Shown piece by piece: positions 1 to 6,322 of a stretch of 8,522 nt of DNA (position 1 is the stretch's first letter; each line of letters begins with the position of its first letter). Location: NCBI GenBank assembly GCA_937948705.1, contig CALECF010000135.1:1-8522 (forward strand). The letters run 5' to 3'. The notes beneath the pieces are model-generated. The model did no database searches. It was not told the origin of the DNA and saw nothing but the letters and a program-made list of their open reading frames with translations. This stretch comes from an uncultured Anaerosolibacter sp. (GTDB lineage: Bacteria; Bacillota_A; Clostridia; Peptostreptococcales; Thermotaleaceae). Position numbers and translations under genes: made by a program.

Positions 1-97
1 AATATTTGAAAGAATTTTATGGGATGCAGGGGTCTTTAAGCAAGATTCAAGGGGTATTGATGCCTTTGTGAGGTTTATAGATTGGATAAGTAGGTGA
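1..97 (+). CDS. galT: C-terminal end of probable galactose-1-phosphate uridylyltransferase (partial)
   Basis: An open frame enters from the left edge (first full codon at position 2) and ends at TGA 95-97, giving 31 residues that begin IFERILWDAGVFKQDSRG. The stretch 'ILxDAGVFKQ...G..AF.RFI' resembles the C-terminal end of the Firmicute type of GalT, which exchanges UMP between UDP-glucose and galactose-1-phosphate in the Leloir pathway. This is recognition from memory of the family; no catalytic residues are in the window. The position directly before galM and a beta-galactosidase supports the call. The stop codon lies 5 bases before the preferred galM start, so the two genes are almost certainly co-transcribed. 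Another galactose enzyme is possible. Confidence 0.6.
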   Translation, partial: IFERILWDAGVFKQDSRGIDAFVRFIDWISR

Positions 98-102
98 AAT
101 GT

Positions 103-1140
103 ATGATCTTGAAGGAAGAGACACTAGATTTAAAGGGTAAGCGCATTAAAGAGATTACCATTGAAAATAGGCAGCACATGGTTGTGAAGCTGTTGAATTA
201 TGGCGCGGCTATTGTGGAACTTCTGGTTCCAGATCGACAAGGAAAAGTTGAAAATGTAGTATTAACCCACGAAAACATTGAAGACTATTTAAGCAATCCC
301 TCTTGCTTTGGGGTTACCATAGGAAGGACTTCTGGCAGGATTGCAAATGGAAGCTTTTCTTTAGATGGTAAAGAATATATATTGGTAAAAAACTTTGGCC
401 TAAACCATGGCCATGGGGGACTGGAAAACTTTAGTCATCAGGTATGGGACTATAGGATTGAAGAAAAAGAAGCCTGTACTACTGTTCATTTCCTATATAC
501 CAGTAAGGATATGGAAGAAGGATATCCAGGAAATTTGGTAGTTAAGGTAAGCTATACCTTAACAGAAGATAGTGAACTCCTTGTAGAATATGAGGGCTTT
601 ACAGATAAAAAGACGCTATGCAATCTAACCAATCATTCCTATTTTAATTTGTCTGGAAACTGTCAACGGAAGATAACGGAGCAAAAACTGCAACTTCAGT
701 CCAATCATTTTCTAGAGCTTAATGAAAATCAGGTACCTACCGGTAGATTGATAGATGTGGATCATACACCCATGGACTTCCGCCAGCTGAAGCTGATTGG
801 CAAGGATATAGGGTGTGATGATATACAGCTGCGAAGGACCAATGGATATGATCATCCATGGATGTTGGAAGGGGAAAAAAATCAGATTGAAATGATTGAT
901 GAGATCAGCGGCAGAAAAATGACCCTATCCACTACCTACCCAAGTGTAGTGATTTATAGTTACAATTATTCAAACCAAGAGAAGCTTAAGGGTGGCAAGA
1001 TCGGAAGCAAGTATGATGGTATCTGCTTTGAAACACAGTATGAGCCCGACGGTATAAACCATGAACATCTCCATAAGGGGATTCTAGATGTTGGGGAGCG
1101 CTATTATCATAAAACAGTATTTAAATTTTCAACGGTATAG
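103..1140 (+). CDS. galM: Aldose 1-epimerase (galactose mutarotase)
   Basis: This cytoplasmic enzyme interconverts the alpha and beta anomers of galactose or glucose, supplying alpha-galactose to galactokinase after beta-galactoside hydrolysis. The product is 345 residues from ATG 103, a normal family length. Family motifs are all present: NYGA near residue 33, GRTSGRIANGSFSLDG (75-89), NHGHGG (101-106), NLTNHSYFNLSG (174-185), GYDHPWML (248-255) and FETQYEPDG (309-317). By alignment with the Lactococcus enzyme, the substrate and catalytic residues are His104, His178, Asp250 and Glu310, and all are kept. An alternative GTG start at 94 overlaps the upstream stop (GTGA). I prefer ATG 103 because AGGTGA at 92-97 is a good ribosome binding site spaced for it. 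The GH42 gene follows after 11 bases. Confidence 0.93.
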   Translation: MILKEETLDLKGKRIKEITIENRQHMVVKLLNYGAAIVELLVPDRQGKVENVVLTHENIEDYLSNPSCFGVTIGRTSGRIANGSFSLDGKEYILVKNFGLNHGHGGLENFSHQVWDYRIEEKEACTTVHFLYTSKDMEEGYPGNLVVKVSYTLTEDSELLVEYEGFTDKKTLCNLTNHSYFNLSGNCQRKITEQKLQLQSNHFLELNENQVPTGRLIDVDHTPMDFRQLKLIGKDIGCDDIQLRRTNGYDHPWMLEGEKNQIEMIDEISGRKMTLSTTYPSVVIYSYNYSNQEKLKGGKIGSKYDGICFETQYEPDGINHEHLHKGILDVGERYYHKTVFKFSTV

Positions 1141-1151
1141 GAGGGTGGAAC

Positions 1152-3116
1152 GTGTATCTAGGCGTAGATTATTATCCAGAACACTGGGAAGAACATATGT
1201 TGGAGCAAGACTTGCAACGTATTCATAATATGGGTGCCAATATCATCCGTATTGGTGAGTTTGCTTGGCATCTTATGGAGTCCATAGAAGGCAATTATGA
1301 TTTTTCTTTTTTTGATAAAGTAATCGAAAGCGCAAAAGCATATGGTTTGAAGGTGATGTTTGGTACGCCTACCGCTACCTTTCCAGCTTGGCTGGCAAAG
1401 AAGCATCCAAGTGTTTTATCTAGGGATGAATATGGGCATATAAGAGTATTTGGAGGAAGAAGACAGTACTGCTACAATTCTGATATTTATAGAGAATATA
1501 GCAAGAAAATCGTAGAAAAGCTGGTACAGCATTATCAAGATGAAAAGAATATTATTGCATGGCAGATTGATAATGAATTCGGACATGAGGGAAGCGATCT
1601 ATGCTACTGTGAGCAGTGTCATAGGAAATTTCAGCAGTTCTTAGGGGAAAAGTATAAAAATATTGATGAACTAAATCAGGTATATGGTACCATCTTCTGG
1701 GGGCAGACCTATAATAATTTTGATGAGATTCCACTGCCACAGCCCACCATCACTACCCATAACCCCACCCTACGGCTGGACTGGGCACGATTTCGATCTC
1801 ATTCAATTAATGACTATGGGAAAATGCAGATTGATCTTGTTAGGGCACTAAAGGGTGAGCACCAAGAGGTGACACACAATTTCTATGGGGGTTTTTTTGA
1901 AAAAGCATATGACCAAAATGTGATGGCGGAAAGTTTGGATTTTGTATCCTATGATAATTATCCGGTATGGGGGGGTCTTCGCGAGCCCCTGGCGCCAGGA
2001 CATATTGCAATGACCCATGACTATATTCGAGGTTTGAAAAATAAAAATTATTGGATCGTAGAAGAATTGATGGGGGCACAAGGCCATAATGTGATTGGCT
2101 ATCTACCGAGACCGAATCAAGCAAAAATGTGGGCCTATCAAGCCATGGCCCATGGCTGCGAAAATCTACTATTCTTTCGATGGCGTGGGATGACAAGGGG
2201 GGCAGAGCAGTTTTGCCTTGGCATTATCGATCAACATAACGAAAATGGACGAAAATATGAAGAAGTTCAATTCTATATGAAAGATATAAAAAACTATGAA
2301 GAAGTATTGAAAAGCGAAATTAAATCAGATATAGGGGTAGTATATGATTATGACAATACTTGGTCTTGGTATACCCAGCAGCAGTCTGTTGAATTTAATT
2401 TCACCCAGGAACTTGTCCGCCTATACACACCTTTTTATCGACTCAATACCAACATAGATGTGATTAGTATCCAGAAAGATTTCTCTCATTACAAAGTGCT
2501 CGTTGTACCGGTGATGCAGATCATCGATGAAGAACTGGGACACCGATTTGAAGCCTTTGTCAGAAAAGGTGGTACGATTCTTTTCTCTTTTAGAGCGGGA
2601 ATCAAAGATCGAGACAATAACTTGCATTTTCAAAAGGTGTATCCATGCCACATTAGCGATATTACAGGGATCAAAATATTAGAATCTGAATCTCTTCAGG
2701 AAGGCCAACAAGTACAGATTATCGGATTAGGAGACGATGGAGAGAAGCAGGGCAAATGTGCTATTTGGCGAGATTTGATCACCGCGGAAGGGGCACAGGT
2801 ATTATATCGATATGATGATAAATTCTATCGCGGGCATGCATGTATTACAGTAAATTCTTACGAAGCAGGTAGGGTATATTATGTGGGCGGCGGCGTAGAG
2901 GGACATATTTTACAAGATATTGCAAAAAACATTGTCAGTAGCCTGGGGATTAGAATGATGGATTCGCCAGAGGGGTTAGAGATTATGATCCGAGATGTAG
3001 GCCAAGAAGAATGGTTGATACTCAATAATCATACCGATGAAGAGAGGGTCTTTAAAGGAATTATAATGGAGCCCTATGGCAGTAAAATTCTCAAAAGATC
3101 TGATTTAAGTCTATAA
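1152..3116 (+). CDS. GH42 family beta-galactosidase
   Basis: This cytoplasmic beta-galactosidase of glycoside hydrolase family 42 releases terminal beta-galactose from lactose-like or plant/mucin galacto-oligosaccharides. It has 654 residues, typical for GH42, and no signal peptide. The N-terminal TIM barrel (about 1-390) opens with GVDYYPEHW, then RIGEFAW (33-39) and GTPTATFPAWL (71-81). The acid/base is Glu142 in WQIDNEFGH, and the nucleophile is most likely Glu304 in WIVEELMG. Cys107, Cys151, Cys153 and Cys156 match the structural zinc site known in GH42. A trimerisation-type domain follows (about 391-598) and then a small beta domain (about 600-654). The start is GTG at 1152, set by the strong GGAGGGTGG at 1140-1148 and the family-typical N-terminus. 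It lies 11 bases after galM and 43 before lacI with no terminator, so it is in the operon. The exact substrate cannot be read from sequence. Confidence 0.95.
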   Translation: MYLGVDYYPEHWEEHMLEQDLQRIHNMGANIIRIGEFAWHLMESIEGNYDFSFFDKVIESAKAYGLKVMFGTPTATFPAWLAKKHPSVLSRDEYGHIRVFGGRRQYCYNSDIYREYSKKIVEKLVQHYQDEKNIIAWQIDNEFGHEGSDLCYCEQCHRKFQQFLGEKYKNIDELNQVYGTIFWGQTYNNFDEIPLPQPTITTHNPTLRLDWARFRSHSINDYGKMQIDLVRALKGEHQEVTHNFYGGFFEKAYDQNVMAESLDFVSYDNYPVWGGLREPLAPGHIAMTHDYIRGLKNKNYWIVEELMGAQGHNVIGYLPRPNQAKMWAYQAMAHGCENLLFFRWRGMTRGAEQFCLGIIDQHNENGRKYEEVQFYMKDIKNYEEVLKSEIKSDIGVVYDYDNTWSWYTQQQSVEFNFTQELVRLYTPFYRLNTNIDVISIQKDFSHYKVLVVPVMQIIDEELGHRFEAFVRKGGTILFSFRAGIKDRDNNLHFQKVYPCHISDITGIKILESESLQEGQQVQIIGLGDDGEKQGKCAIWRDLITAEGAQVLYRYDDKFYRGHACITVNSYEAGRVYYVGGGVEGHILQDIAKNIVSSLGIRMMDSPEGLEIMIRDVGQEEWLILNNHTDEERVFKGIIMEPYGSKILKRSDLSL

Positions 3117-3159
3117 GTTCTATGTTTAATGGAGATTGAGTTTTGAAAGGAAGAAGTGT

Positions 3160-4161
3160 ATGGCTACGATAAAAGATATTGCCAAAATAGCTAGTGTATC
3201 CCCTGCAACTGTATCTCGTGTGCTGAATAATGACACGGGTCTTTCCGTTGCAGATGATACAAGAAAACGAATTTTCCAAGTAGCAGAGGAACTGGATTAT
3301 AAGACACTTAAGGAGAGAAATCGAAATATAGAGAAGAGAATCAATCTAGGGATCATCCATTGGTACTCGCCAAAGGAAGAGTTAGAAGATCCATACTATC
3401 TGTCCATCCGTAAGGGAATAGAAAAAGAATGCTACAACAGAAAGATAGAAATAACGACGATTTTTAAGAACGATGATAAATATACAACCAATGAGTTGAA
3501 GGACCTTGATGGTGTTATTGCCATCGGAAAATTTAGCAAAGAGGATATTGCAACCTTTTCTATATACTCTAAGAACATTGTTTTTGTAGATTTTGCCCCT
3601 GAAGGGATGACTTATGATTCAGTGGTGAGCGATTTTAGAACAACAGTGTTAGAACTGCTATCCTATTTATATCGTCAAGGGCATCGTAAAATAGGATTTA
3701 TCGGCGGGAAGGAATATGTAGGTCAGAATAAAGAGATTATAAAAGATGAACGTGATGTGACCTATTATGAATTCGTGAAGGAAAAGGGAATTTTCGACAT
3801 AGAATGCGTTTATCTAGGTAAGTTTACAGCAGAAAGCGGTTATGAGCTAATGCAAAAGGCGATTAAAAAAGGTTCACTACCTTCCGCATTCTTTTTAGCC
3901 AATGATTCTATTGCCATTGGAGCGATGAAGGCCCTTTATGAAGTCAATATCAATGTACCGAATGAGGTGAGTATTATTGCCTTTAATGATAATCCTACGT
4001 CAAAATACCTAATGCCTCCATTAAGCACGGTGAAAATCCACACCGAATTCATGGGCATTACGGCTGTGGATTTATTATTAGAACGAATCAACCACCGTCG
4101 TGAAATTGTGAAAAAAGTCATTATCCCCTCCGAATTGATCCTGAGAGAAAGCAGCAAGTAA
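3160..4161 (+). CDS. LacI/GalR-family transcriptional regulator
   Basis: This is probably the galactoside-responsive regulator of the operon it closes. The 333-residue product has an N-terminal LacI helix-turn-helix and hinge (about 3-58: IKDIAKIASVSPATVSRVLNN), then a periplasmic-binding-protein-like sensor core (about 62-330). Recognisable core pieces are GHRKIGFIGG (174-183), FFLANDSIAIGAMKAL (244-259) and IIPSELILRES near the end. The N-terminal part 'LSVADDTRKRIFQVAEELDYKT' is reminiscent of EbgR-like members, which also pair with beta-galactosidases. The start chosen is ATG 3160, with AAAGGAAG at 3146-3153 as ribosome binding site. An upstream in-frame TTG (3136) would add eight atypical residues before the conserved MATIKDIA. 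Ligand and operator are not determinable here, since the operon promoter is outside the window. Confidence 0.92.
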   Translation: MATIKDIAKIASVSPATVSRVLNNDTGLSVADDTRKRIFQVAEELDYKTLKERNRNIEKRINLGIIHWYSPKEELEDPYYLSIRKGIEKECYNRKIEITTIFKNDDKYTTNELKDLDGVIAIGKFSKEDIATFSIYSKNIVFVDFAPEGMTYDSVVSDFRTTVLELLSYLYRQGHRKIGFIGGKEYVGQNKEIIKDERDVTYYEFVKEKGIFDIECVYLGKFTAESGYELMQKAIKKGSLPSAFFLANDSIAIGAMKALYEVNINVPNEVSIIAFNDNPTSKYLMPPLSTVKIHTEFMGITAVDLLLERINHRREIVKKVIIPSELILRESSK

Positions 4162-4183
4162 ATTGCTGCTTTAAATATTTTTT
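4148..4183 (+). terminator. Rho-independent terminator of the galactose operon
   Basis: A perfect 10-bp stem (4148-4157 with 4163-4172, core GCAGCAA/TTGCTGC) has a 5-base loop. It is followed by an AT-rich tail ending in six T (4178-4183). The lacI stop codon (4159-4161) sits in the loop, so the hairpin forms from the last codons of the gene. Confidence 0.78.
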
Positions 4184-4349
4184 GCTTAAGGTTTAAAGAA
4201 CTACTTTTAAAGTAAATAAGAGATTTATATAAAGTTATGCAGAAGAGAAAATAATAGGATTATTTAAACATAAGAAATAGAAAAGGAAGCAATAGACTGG
4301 CTGATTTACTGGTTTCTTGTTCCTCTGATATGGGGTTATGACTACAGAC

Positions 4350-4371
4350 TATCCTAGGATATAATACCTAG
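4350..4371. repeat. Overlapping palindromes around a TATAAT box
   Basis: TATCCTAGGATA (4350-4361) is a perfect 12-bp palindrome. It overlaps a second inverted repeat, CTAGG (4354-4358) and CCTAG (4367-4371), that frames a perfect TATAAT at 4360-4365. No convincing -35 lies at normal spacing upstream (best is TTATGA at 4336-4341). The site is in the gap between the convergent lacI and arsR genes and would point antisense into arsR if it were a promoter. Function is unknown; it may be chance. Confidence 0.35.
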
Positions 4372-4372
4372 C

Positions 4373-4411
4373 AAAATAAAAATCATGGCTTATAAAACAT
4401 GTAAGCCATGA
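4373..4411 (-). terminator. Rho-independent terminator of the arsR-family gene
   Basis: Read on the minus strand, a 10-bp stem (4411-4402 pairing with 4392-4383, core CATGGCTTA/TAAGCCATG) with a 9-base loop is followed by TTTTTATTTT (4382-4373). It lies 9 bases past the stop codon of the minus-strand gene. There is no T tract on the plus-strand side, so it serves the minus strand. Confidence 0.82.
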
Positions 4412-4419
4412 CAAAGAAG

Positions 4420-4773
4420 TTAAACGGATTTACAGGTTCGAATACCGGGATCTTCTGTTAAGCAGCATATACGCTCATATTCTACTTGAAATCCTATTAT
4501 ATTTTCAAGGGGTTCTTCCAAAAAGGACATAAAATTAGAAAGGGAAGCATTCAAAAGATTTTGATTTAAGCTATACACGCTCCGCTGTCCTTCTTTCACA
4601 TCCTCTACGATCCCTGCATGCTTTAGGATTTTTAAGTGCTGAGAAATCCTAGGCTGACTCATGCTTAATGTTGCTTCCAACTCACAGACATACATCGGTT
4701 TATGGGCAAGCAGCCGAATGATCTTAATCCGCGTAGACTCACCTAAAGCTTTAAAAAGCGTTTCAAATTCCAT
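4420..4773 (-). CDS. ArsR/SmtB-family metal- or metalloid-responsive repressor
   Basis: A 117-residue winged-helix repressor of the ArsR/SmtB family, which leaves DNA on binding a metal ion or arsenite/antimonite. The core runs from MEFETLFKALGESTRIKIIRLL (1-22) through the recognition region ELEATLSMSQPRISQHLKIL (31-50) to the wing (GIVEDVKEGQRSVYSLN, 54-70). Cysteines are Cys30 (in YVCEL, next to the helix that carries the classic CVC site of ArsR), Cys103-Cys104, and Cys114 in the C-terminal tail. A lone Cys30 is not the full classic site. The CC plus downstream C tail recalls the C-terminal arsenite site described for Acidithiobacillus ferrooxidans ArsR, so a thiophilic ligand is likely but inferred. 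The start is fixed by GGAGG at 4786-4782, eight bases before ATG. It is a single-gene unit with its own terminator, and no ars transporter or reductase is adjacent. Two matching palindromes upstream suggest autoregulation. Confidence 0.88.
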   Translation of the reverse strand: MEFETLFKALGESTRIKIIRLLAHKPMYVCELEATLSMSQPRISQHLKILKHAGIVEDVKEGQRSVYSLNQNLLNASLSNFMSFLEEPLENIIGFQVEYERICCLTEDPGIRTCKSV

Positions 4774-4821
4774 ACCCTATACCTCCAAGATCAGAAAAAG
4801 TTAAACGTATAAACAAATGAC

Positions 4822-4838
4822 AGTATGAATCGCATACT
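4822..4838. promoter_or_regulatory. Probable ArsR operator, copy 1
   Basis: AGTATGaatcgCATACT is a perfect inverted repeat of 6-bp arms around a 5-base centre, located 49-65 bases upstream of the ArsR-family start codon. Its size and symmetry fit a dimeric ArsR-type winged-helix repressor. A second copy differing at only two positions lies 45 bp further upstream (4867-4883). Confidence 0.65.
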
Positions 4839-4844
4839 CTTTCT

Positions 4845-4874
4845 ATAGTAGAATTATTGCCAAAGAATTATGAA
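4845..4874 (-). promoter_or_regulatory. Possible promoter of the ArsR-family gene
   Basis: On the minus strand, TTCATA (4874-4869) is followed 18 bases later by TACTAT (4850-4845), each 4 of 6 matches to the sigma-A consensus. This places the -35 inside operator copy 2 and the expected start site at the edge of operator copy 1, which suits repression. The match is weak; a TTGGCA at 4863-4858 is an alternative -35 without a good -10. Confidence 0.3.
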
Positions 4875-4883
4875 TCGTATACT
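4867..4883. promoter_or_regulatory. Probable ArsR operator, copy 2
   Basis: ATTATGaatcgTATACT matches copy 1 (4822-4838) at 15 of 17 positions, including the whole asymmetric centre 'aatcg', and keeps the same orientation. The shared central bases show that the two sites are true repeats, not just two AT-rich palindromes. The centre-to-centre distance is 45 bp. Confidence 0.6.
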
Positions 4884-5048
4884 TGATGGTTTTATTATAT
4901 AAAAAATAGGGGTAAAAGTCAAAATAAGGTAGTGGGAAAGGAATTCTACGCTTTAAAATGCGTTTGCTAAAACAAAAATAGTGATTGGTGTCACTATAGG
5001 ATATAAAAACATTGAATGTTAAAAAAAAAAAATCAAAAATACTCACTA
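4884..5048. promoter_or_regulatory. Non-coding leader region between the divergent ArsR and lipoprotein genes
   Basis: This AT-rich stretch, part of the 338-base gap between 4773 and 5112, holds no convincing gene. It contains an imperfect palindrome ACGC-N8-GCGT at 4948-4963, a perfect 7-bp inverted repeat at 4978-4997 (listed separately), and a run of twelve A at 5021-5032 just upstream of the presumed lipoprotein promoter. The A tract could bend DNA or act as an UP-like element; that is inference. Confidence 0.4.
4978..4997. promoter_or_regulatory. CRP/FNR-type palindromic site
   Basis: ATAGTGA and TCACTAT are perfect 7-bp inverted arms with a 6-base spacer. The GTGA-N6-TCAC core matches the geometry of CRP/FNR-superfamily sites (TGTGA-N6-TCACA in the E. 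coli CRP case). It lies about 90-100 bp upstream of the expected start of the lipoprotein transcript. The regulator is not in the window, and a short RNA hairpin is the alternative reading. Confidence 0.4.
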
Positions 5049-5077
5049 AGGACACGAATTTTTGGGTACAATAGAAT
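5049..5077 (+). promoter_or_regulatory. Likely sigma-A promoter of the lipoprotein gene
   Basis: AGGACA (5049-5054, 4/6) and TAGAAT (5072-5077, 5/6) are separated by 17 bases. This puts transcription start near 5084, about 28 bases before the ATG. TACAAT at 5067-5072 is an overlapping alternative -10 without a good -35. Confidence 0.42.
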
Positions 5078-5111
5078 ATATCAAAAGAACAGCAGGAGGT
5101 GAGGTGTAGCT

Positions 5112-6143
5112 ATGAAGAAAGTTATAATAATATTATTTGCACTTATTTTGCTAACAGGATGTAGGGGAAAGGCACCTACAGGAGAGAACGAAAAACAATA
5201 TACACTTCAGGATTATTATCCCTTTGTGGAAAACACACTGTATATCTATGGTGGAGAAGGTAACGAATTTGCTGAAAAGCAAGTATTTTTTGATTATATA
5301 AGAGGAAATCGAGCTCAGCTGCGCGTAATCAATCCTGGGACAATCATGGCCCAAGTTATAGAAATCGAAGAAGGGGAGATTCGGAGATCGATTTCTAGGG
5401 AGGAACATTATCACTTTGAAGATATAACAACAGCAGTAGAAGGAACCACAGAGATTCTCCTAAAGGAACCCTTAGAAAAGGGTACTTCTTGGACACTTCC
5501 CGATGGAATGGAGCGTAGCATTGCAGGGGTAGATGTGAAAGTAGAAACCCCCTCAGGTACATACAAAGCGTTGGAAGTTGTTACGCTTATGGGAGAGAAT
5601 ACAAAACAGCTAGATTATTATGTAGCCAATATCGGGCATGTTAAATCAGTATTTCAGTCAAATGATTTTGAAGTCATTACAGCATTGGAAGGCATACTTA
5701 AGAATCAGCCTTTAGAGTATAGCATGACGCTATTCTTCCCTGACTTAACCAATGAACAACAGGTTTATGTAGAAAGAAATATTCCGATTCAAACCAATGA
5801 GGATATCAAAAAGGTGTTTGAGACACAATTGAAAAACCCGCCTAACAAAGATATTATAGTACCACTAAGTCAAAATACCAGAATAAAGGAAATACGGCGT
5901 CATGCAAATGAGGACTTGGTAATGGTTGACTTTACTGTAGAGTTGGTACAAGAGATGAATGCAGGCTCCTATAGTGAAGGACAAATCCTAGATAGCATTG
6001 TGAATACATTTGGAACAAATTATAATGTAAGAAAAGTGAACCTTCGGATCGAGGGAAAACCATATCAATCAGGACATTTTGAAATGAGAGAAGGGGAGTA
6101 CTTTACTGTAAATCCGGAAAAAGCTAAGAGATTAGGAGAATGA
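5112..6143 (+). CDS. Lipoprotein with C-terminal GerMN domain
   Basis: A 343-residue exported lipoprotein. Residues 1-17 form a lipoprotein signal peptide (MKK, hydrophobic core IIILFALILL, lipobox LTGC), with Cys17 the lipidated residue, so it should sit on the outer face of the membrane. Residues about 30-195 form a beta-rich region beginning YYPFVENTLYIYGGEGNEFA. I have the impression of having seen this in other Firmicute lipoproteins, but I cannot name a function. Residues about 203-318 resemble the GerMN (sporulation and spore germination) domain: MTLFFPDLTNEQQVYVERNI, then KNPPNKDIIVPL, VMVDFTVELVQ, a serine/glycine turn, QILDSIVNTF and VRKVNLRIEGKP. GerMN domains occur in B. subtilis GerM and LpqB-type proteins. 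The start is fixed by AGGAGGTGAGG at 5094-5104. It is a single gene between its promoter and a strong terminator. A sporulation role is inferred from the domain only. Confidence 0.85.
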   Translation: MKKVIIILFALILLTGCRGKAPTGENEKQYTLQDYYPFVENTLYIYGGEGNEFAEKQVFFDYIRGNRAQLRVINPGTIMAQVIEIEEGEIRRSISREEHYHFEDITTAVEGTTEILLKEPLEKGTSWTLPDGMERSIAGVDVKVETPSGTYKALEVVTLMGENTKQLDYYVANIGHVKSVFQSNDFEVITALEGILKNQPLEYSMTLFFPDLTNEQQVYVERNIPIQTNEDIKKVFETQLKNPPNKDIIVPLSQNTRIKEIRRHANEDLVMVDFTVELVQEMNAGSYSEGQILDSIVNTFGTNYNVRKVNLRIEGKPYQSGHFEMREGEYFTVNPEKAKRLGE

Positions 6144-6171
6144 AAAAACCCTGCTTCGGCAGGGTTTTTTT
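6143..6171 (+). terminator. Rho-independent terminator with UUCG loop
   Basis: CCCTGC (6149-6154), a TTCG tetraloop closed by C-G, and GCAGGG (6159-6164) are flanked by A6 before and T7 after, giving a 12-bp stem in total. It starts on the last base of the lipoprotein stop codon. The symmetric A and T tracts mean it could work in both directions, although no minus-strand gene ends here. Confidence 0.95.
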
Positions 6172-6228
6172 GAGTTTAATGACAAAAATAATATTTTGTT
6201 TTTCCAGTTTAGGATTTAACAAACCATA

Positions 6229-6257
6229 AAGACAGGGCACTTCTTTTCAGGTATAAT
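6229..6257 (+). promoter_or_regulatory. Sigma-A promoter of the diguanylate cyclase gene
   Basis: AAGACA (6229-6234, 4/6) and a perfect TATAAT (6252-6257) are spaced by 17 bases, in the 150-base gap after the preceding terminator. The expected start is near 6264, leaving a leader of roughly 60 bases. Confidence 0.65.
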
Positions 6258-6274
6258 ATGATTAGGAATATTAT
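6253..6274. repeat. Inverted repeat over the cyclase promoter start site
   Basis: ATAATAT (6253-6259) and ATATTAT (6268-6274) form a perfect 7-bp inverted repeat with an 8-base spacer. It overlaps the -10 box and the expected transcription start. This is a classic place for a repressor operator, but the arms are pure A/T and could arise by chance. Confidence 0.35.
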
Positions 6275-6322
6275 GGAACAAGCTATATAATTCGGTACTG
6301 CAGAAGGTGAAGGGGGGAGCGT

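Noticed and set aside
94..102. GTG 94 as the galM start, overlapping the upstream stop as GTGA
   Set aside because: Overlap coupling is plausible, but AGGTGA at 92-97 is better placed for ATG 103. The choice affects only three residues.
1840..2196. Minus-strand open frame of 118 codons inside the GH42 gene
   Set aside because: It is fully inside a well-supported plus-strand gene, with no recognisable protein features.
3136..3159. TTG 3136 as the start of the LacI-family gene
   Set aside because: It would add eight residues before the conserved MATIKDIA N-terminus, and ATG 3160 has its own ribosome binding site.
4202..4214. TACTTT-T-AAAGTA palindrome after the galactose operon terminator
   Set aside because: Short and A/T-rich in an AT-rich gap, with no linked promoter or gene.
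4274..4354. Short plus-strand frame encoding a hydrophobic, tryptophan-rich peptide (contains DWLIYWFLVPLIWGY)
   Set aside because: It has no ATG, GTG or TTG start and stops after about 26 codons. It could be a relic of a membrane protein, but nothing else supports it.
4948..4975. Possible CcpA cre site (minus-strand AGCAAACGCATTTT)
   Set aside because: At least three mismatches to the cre core, and it is far from any sugar gene promoter.
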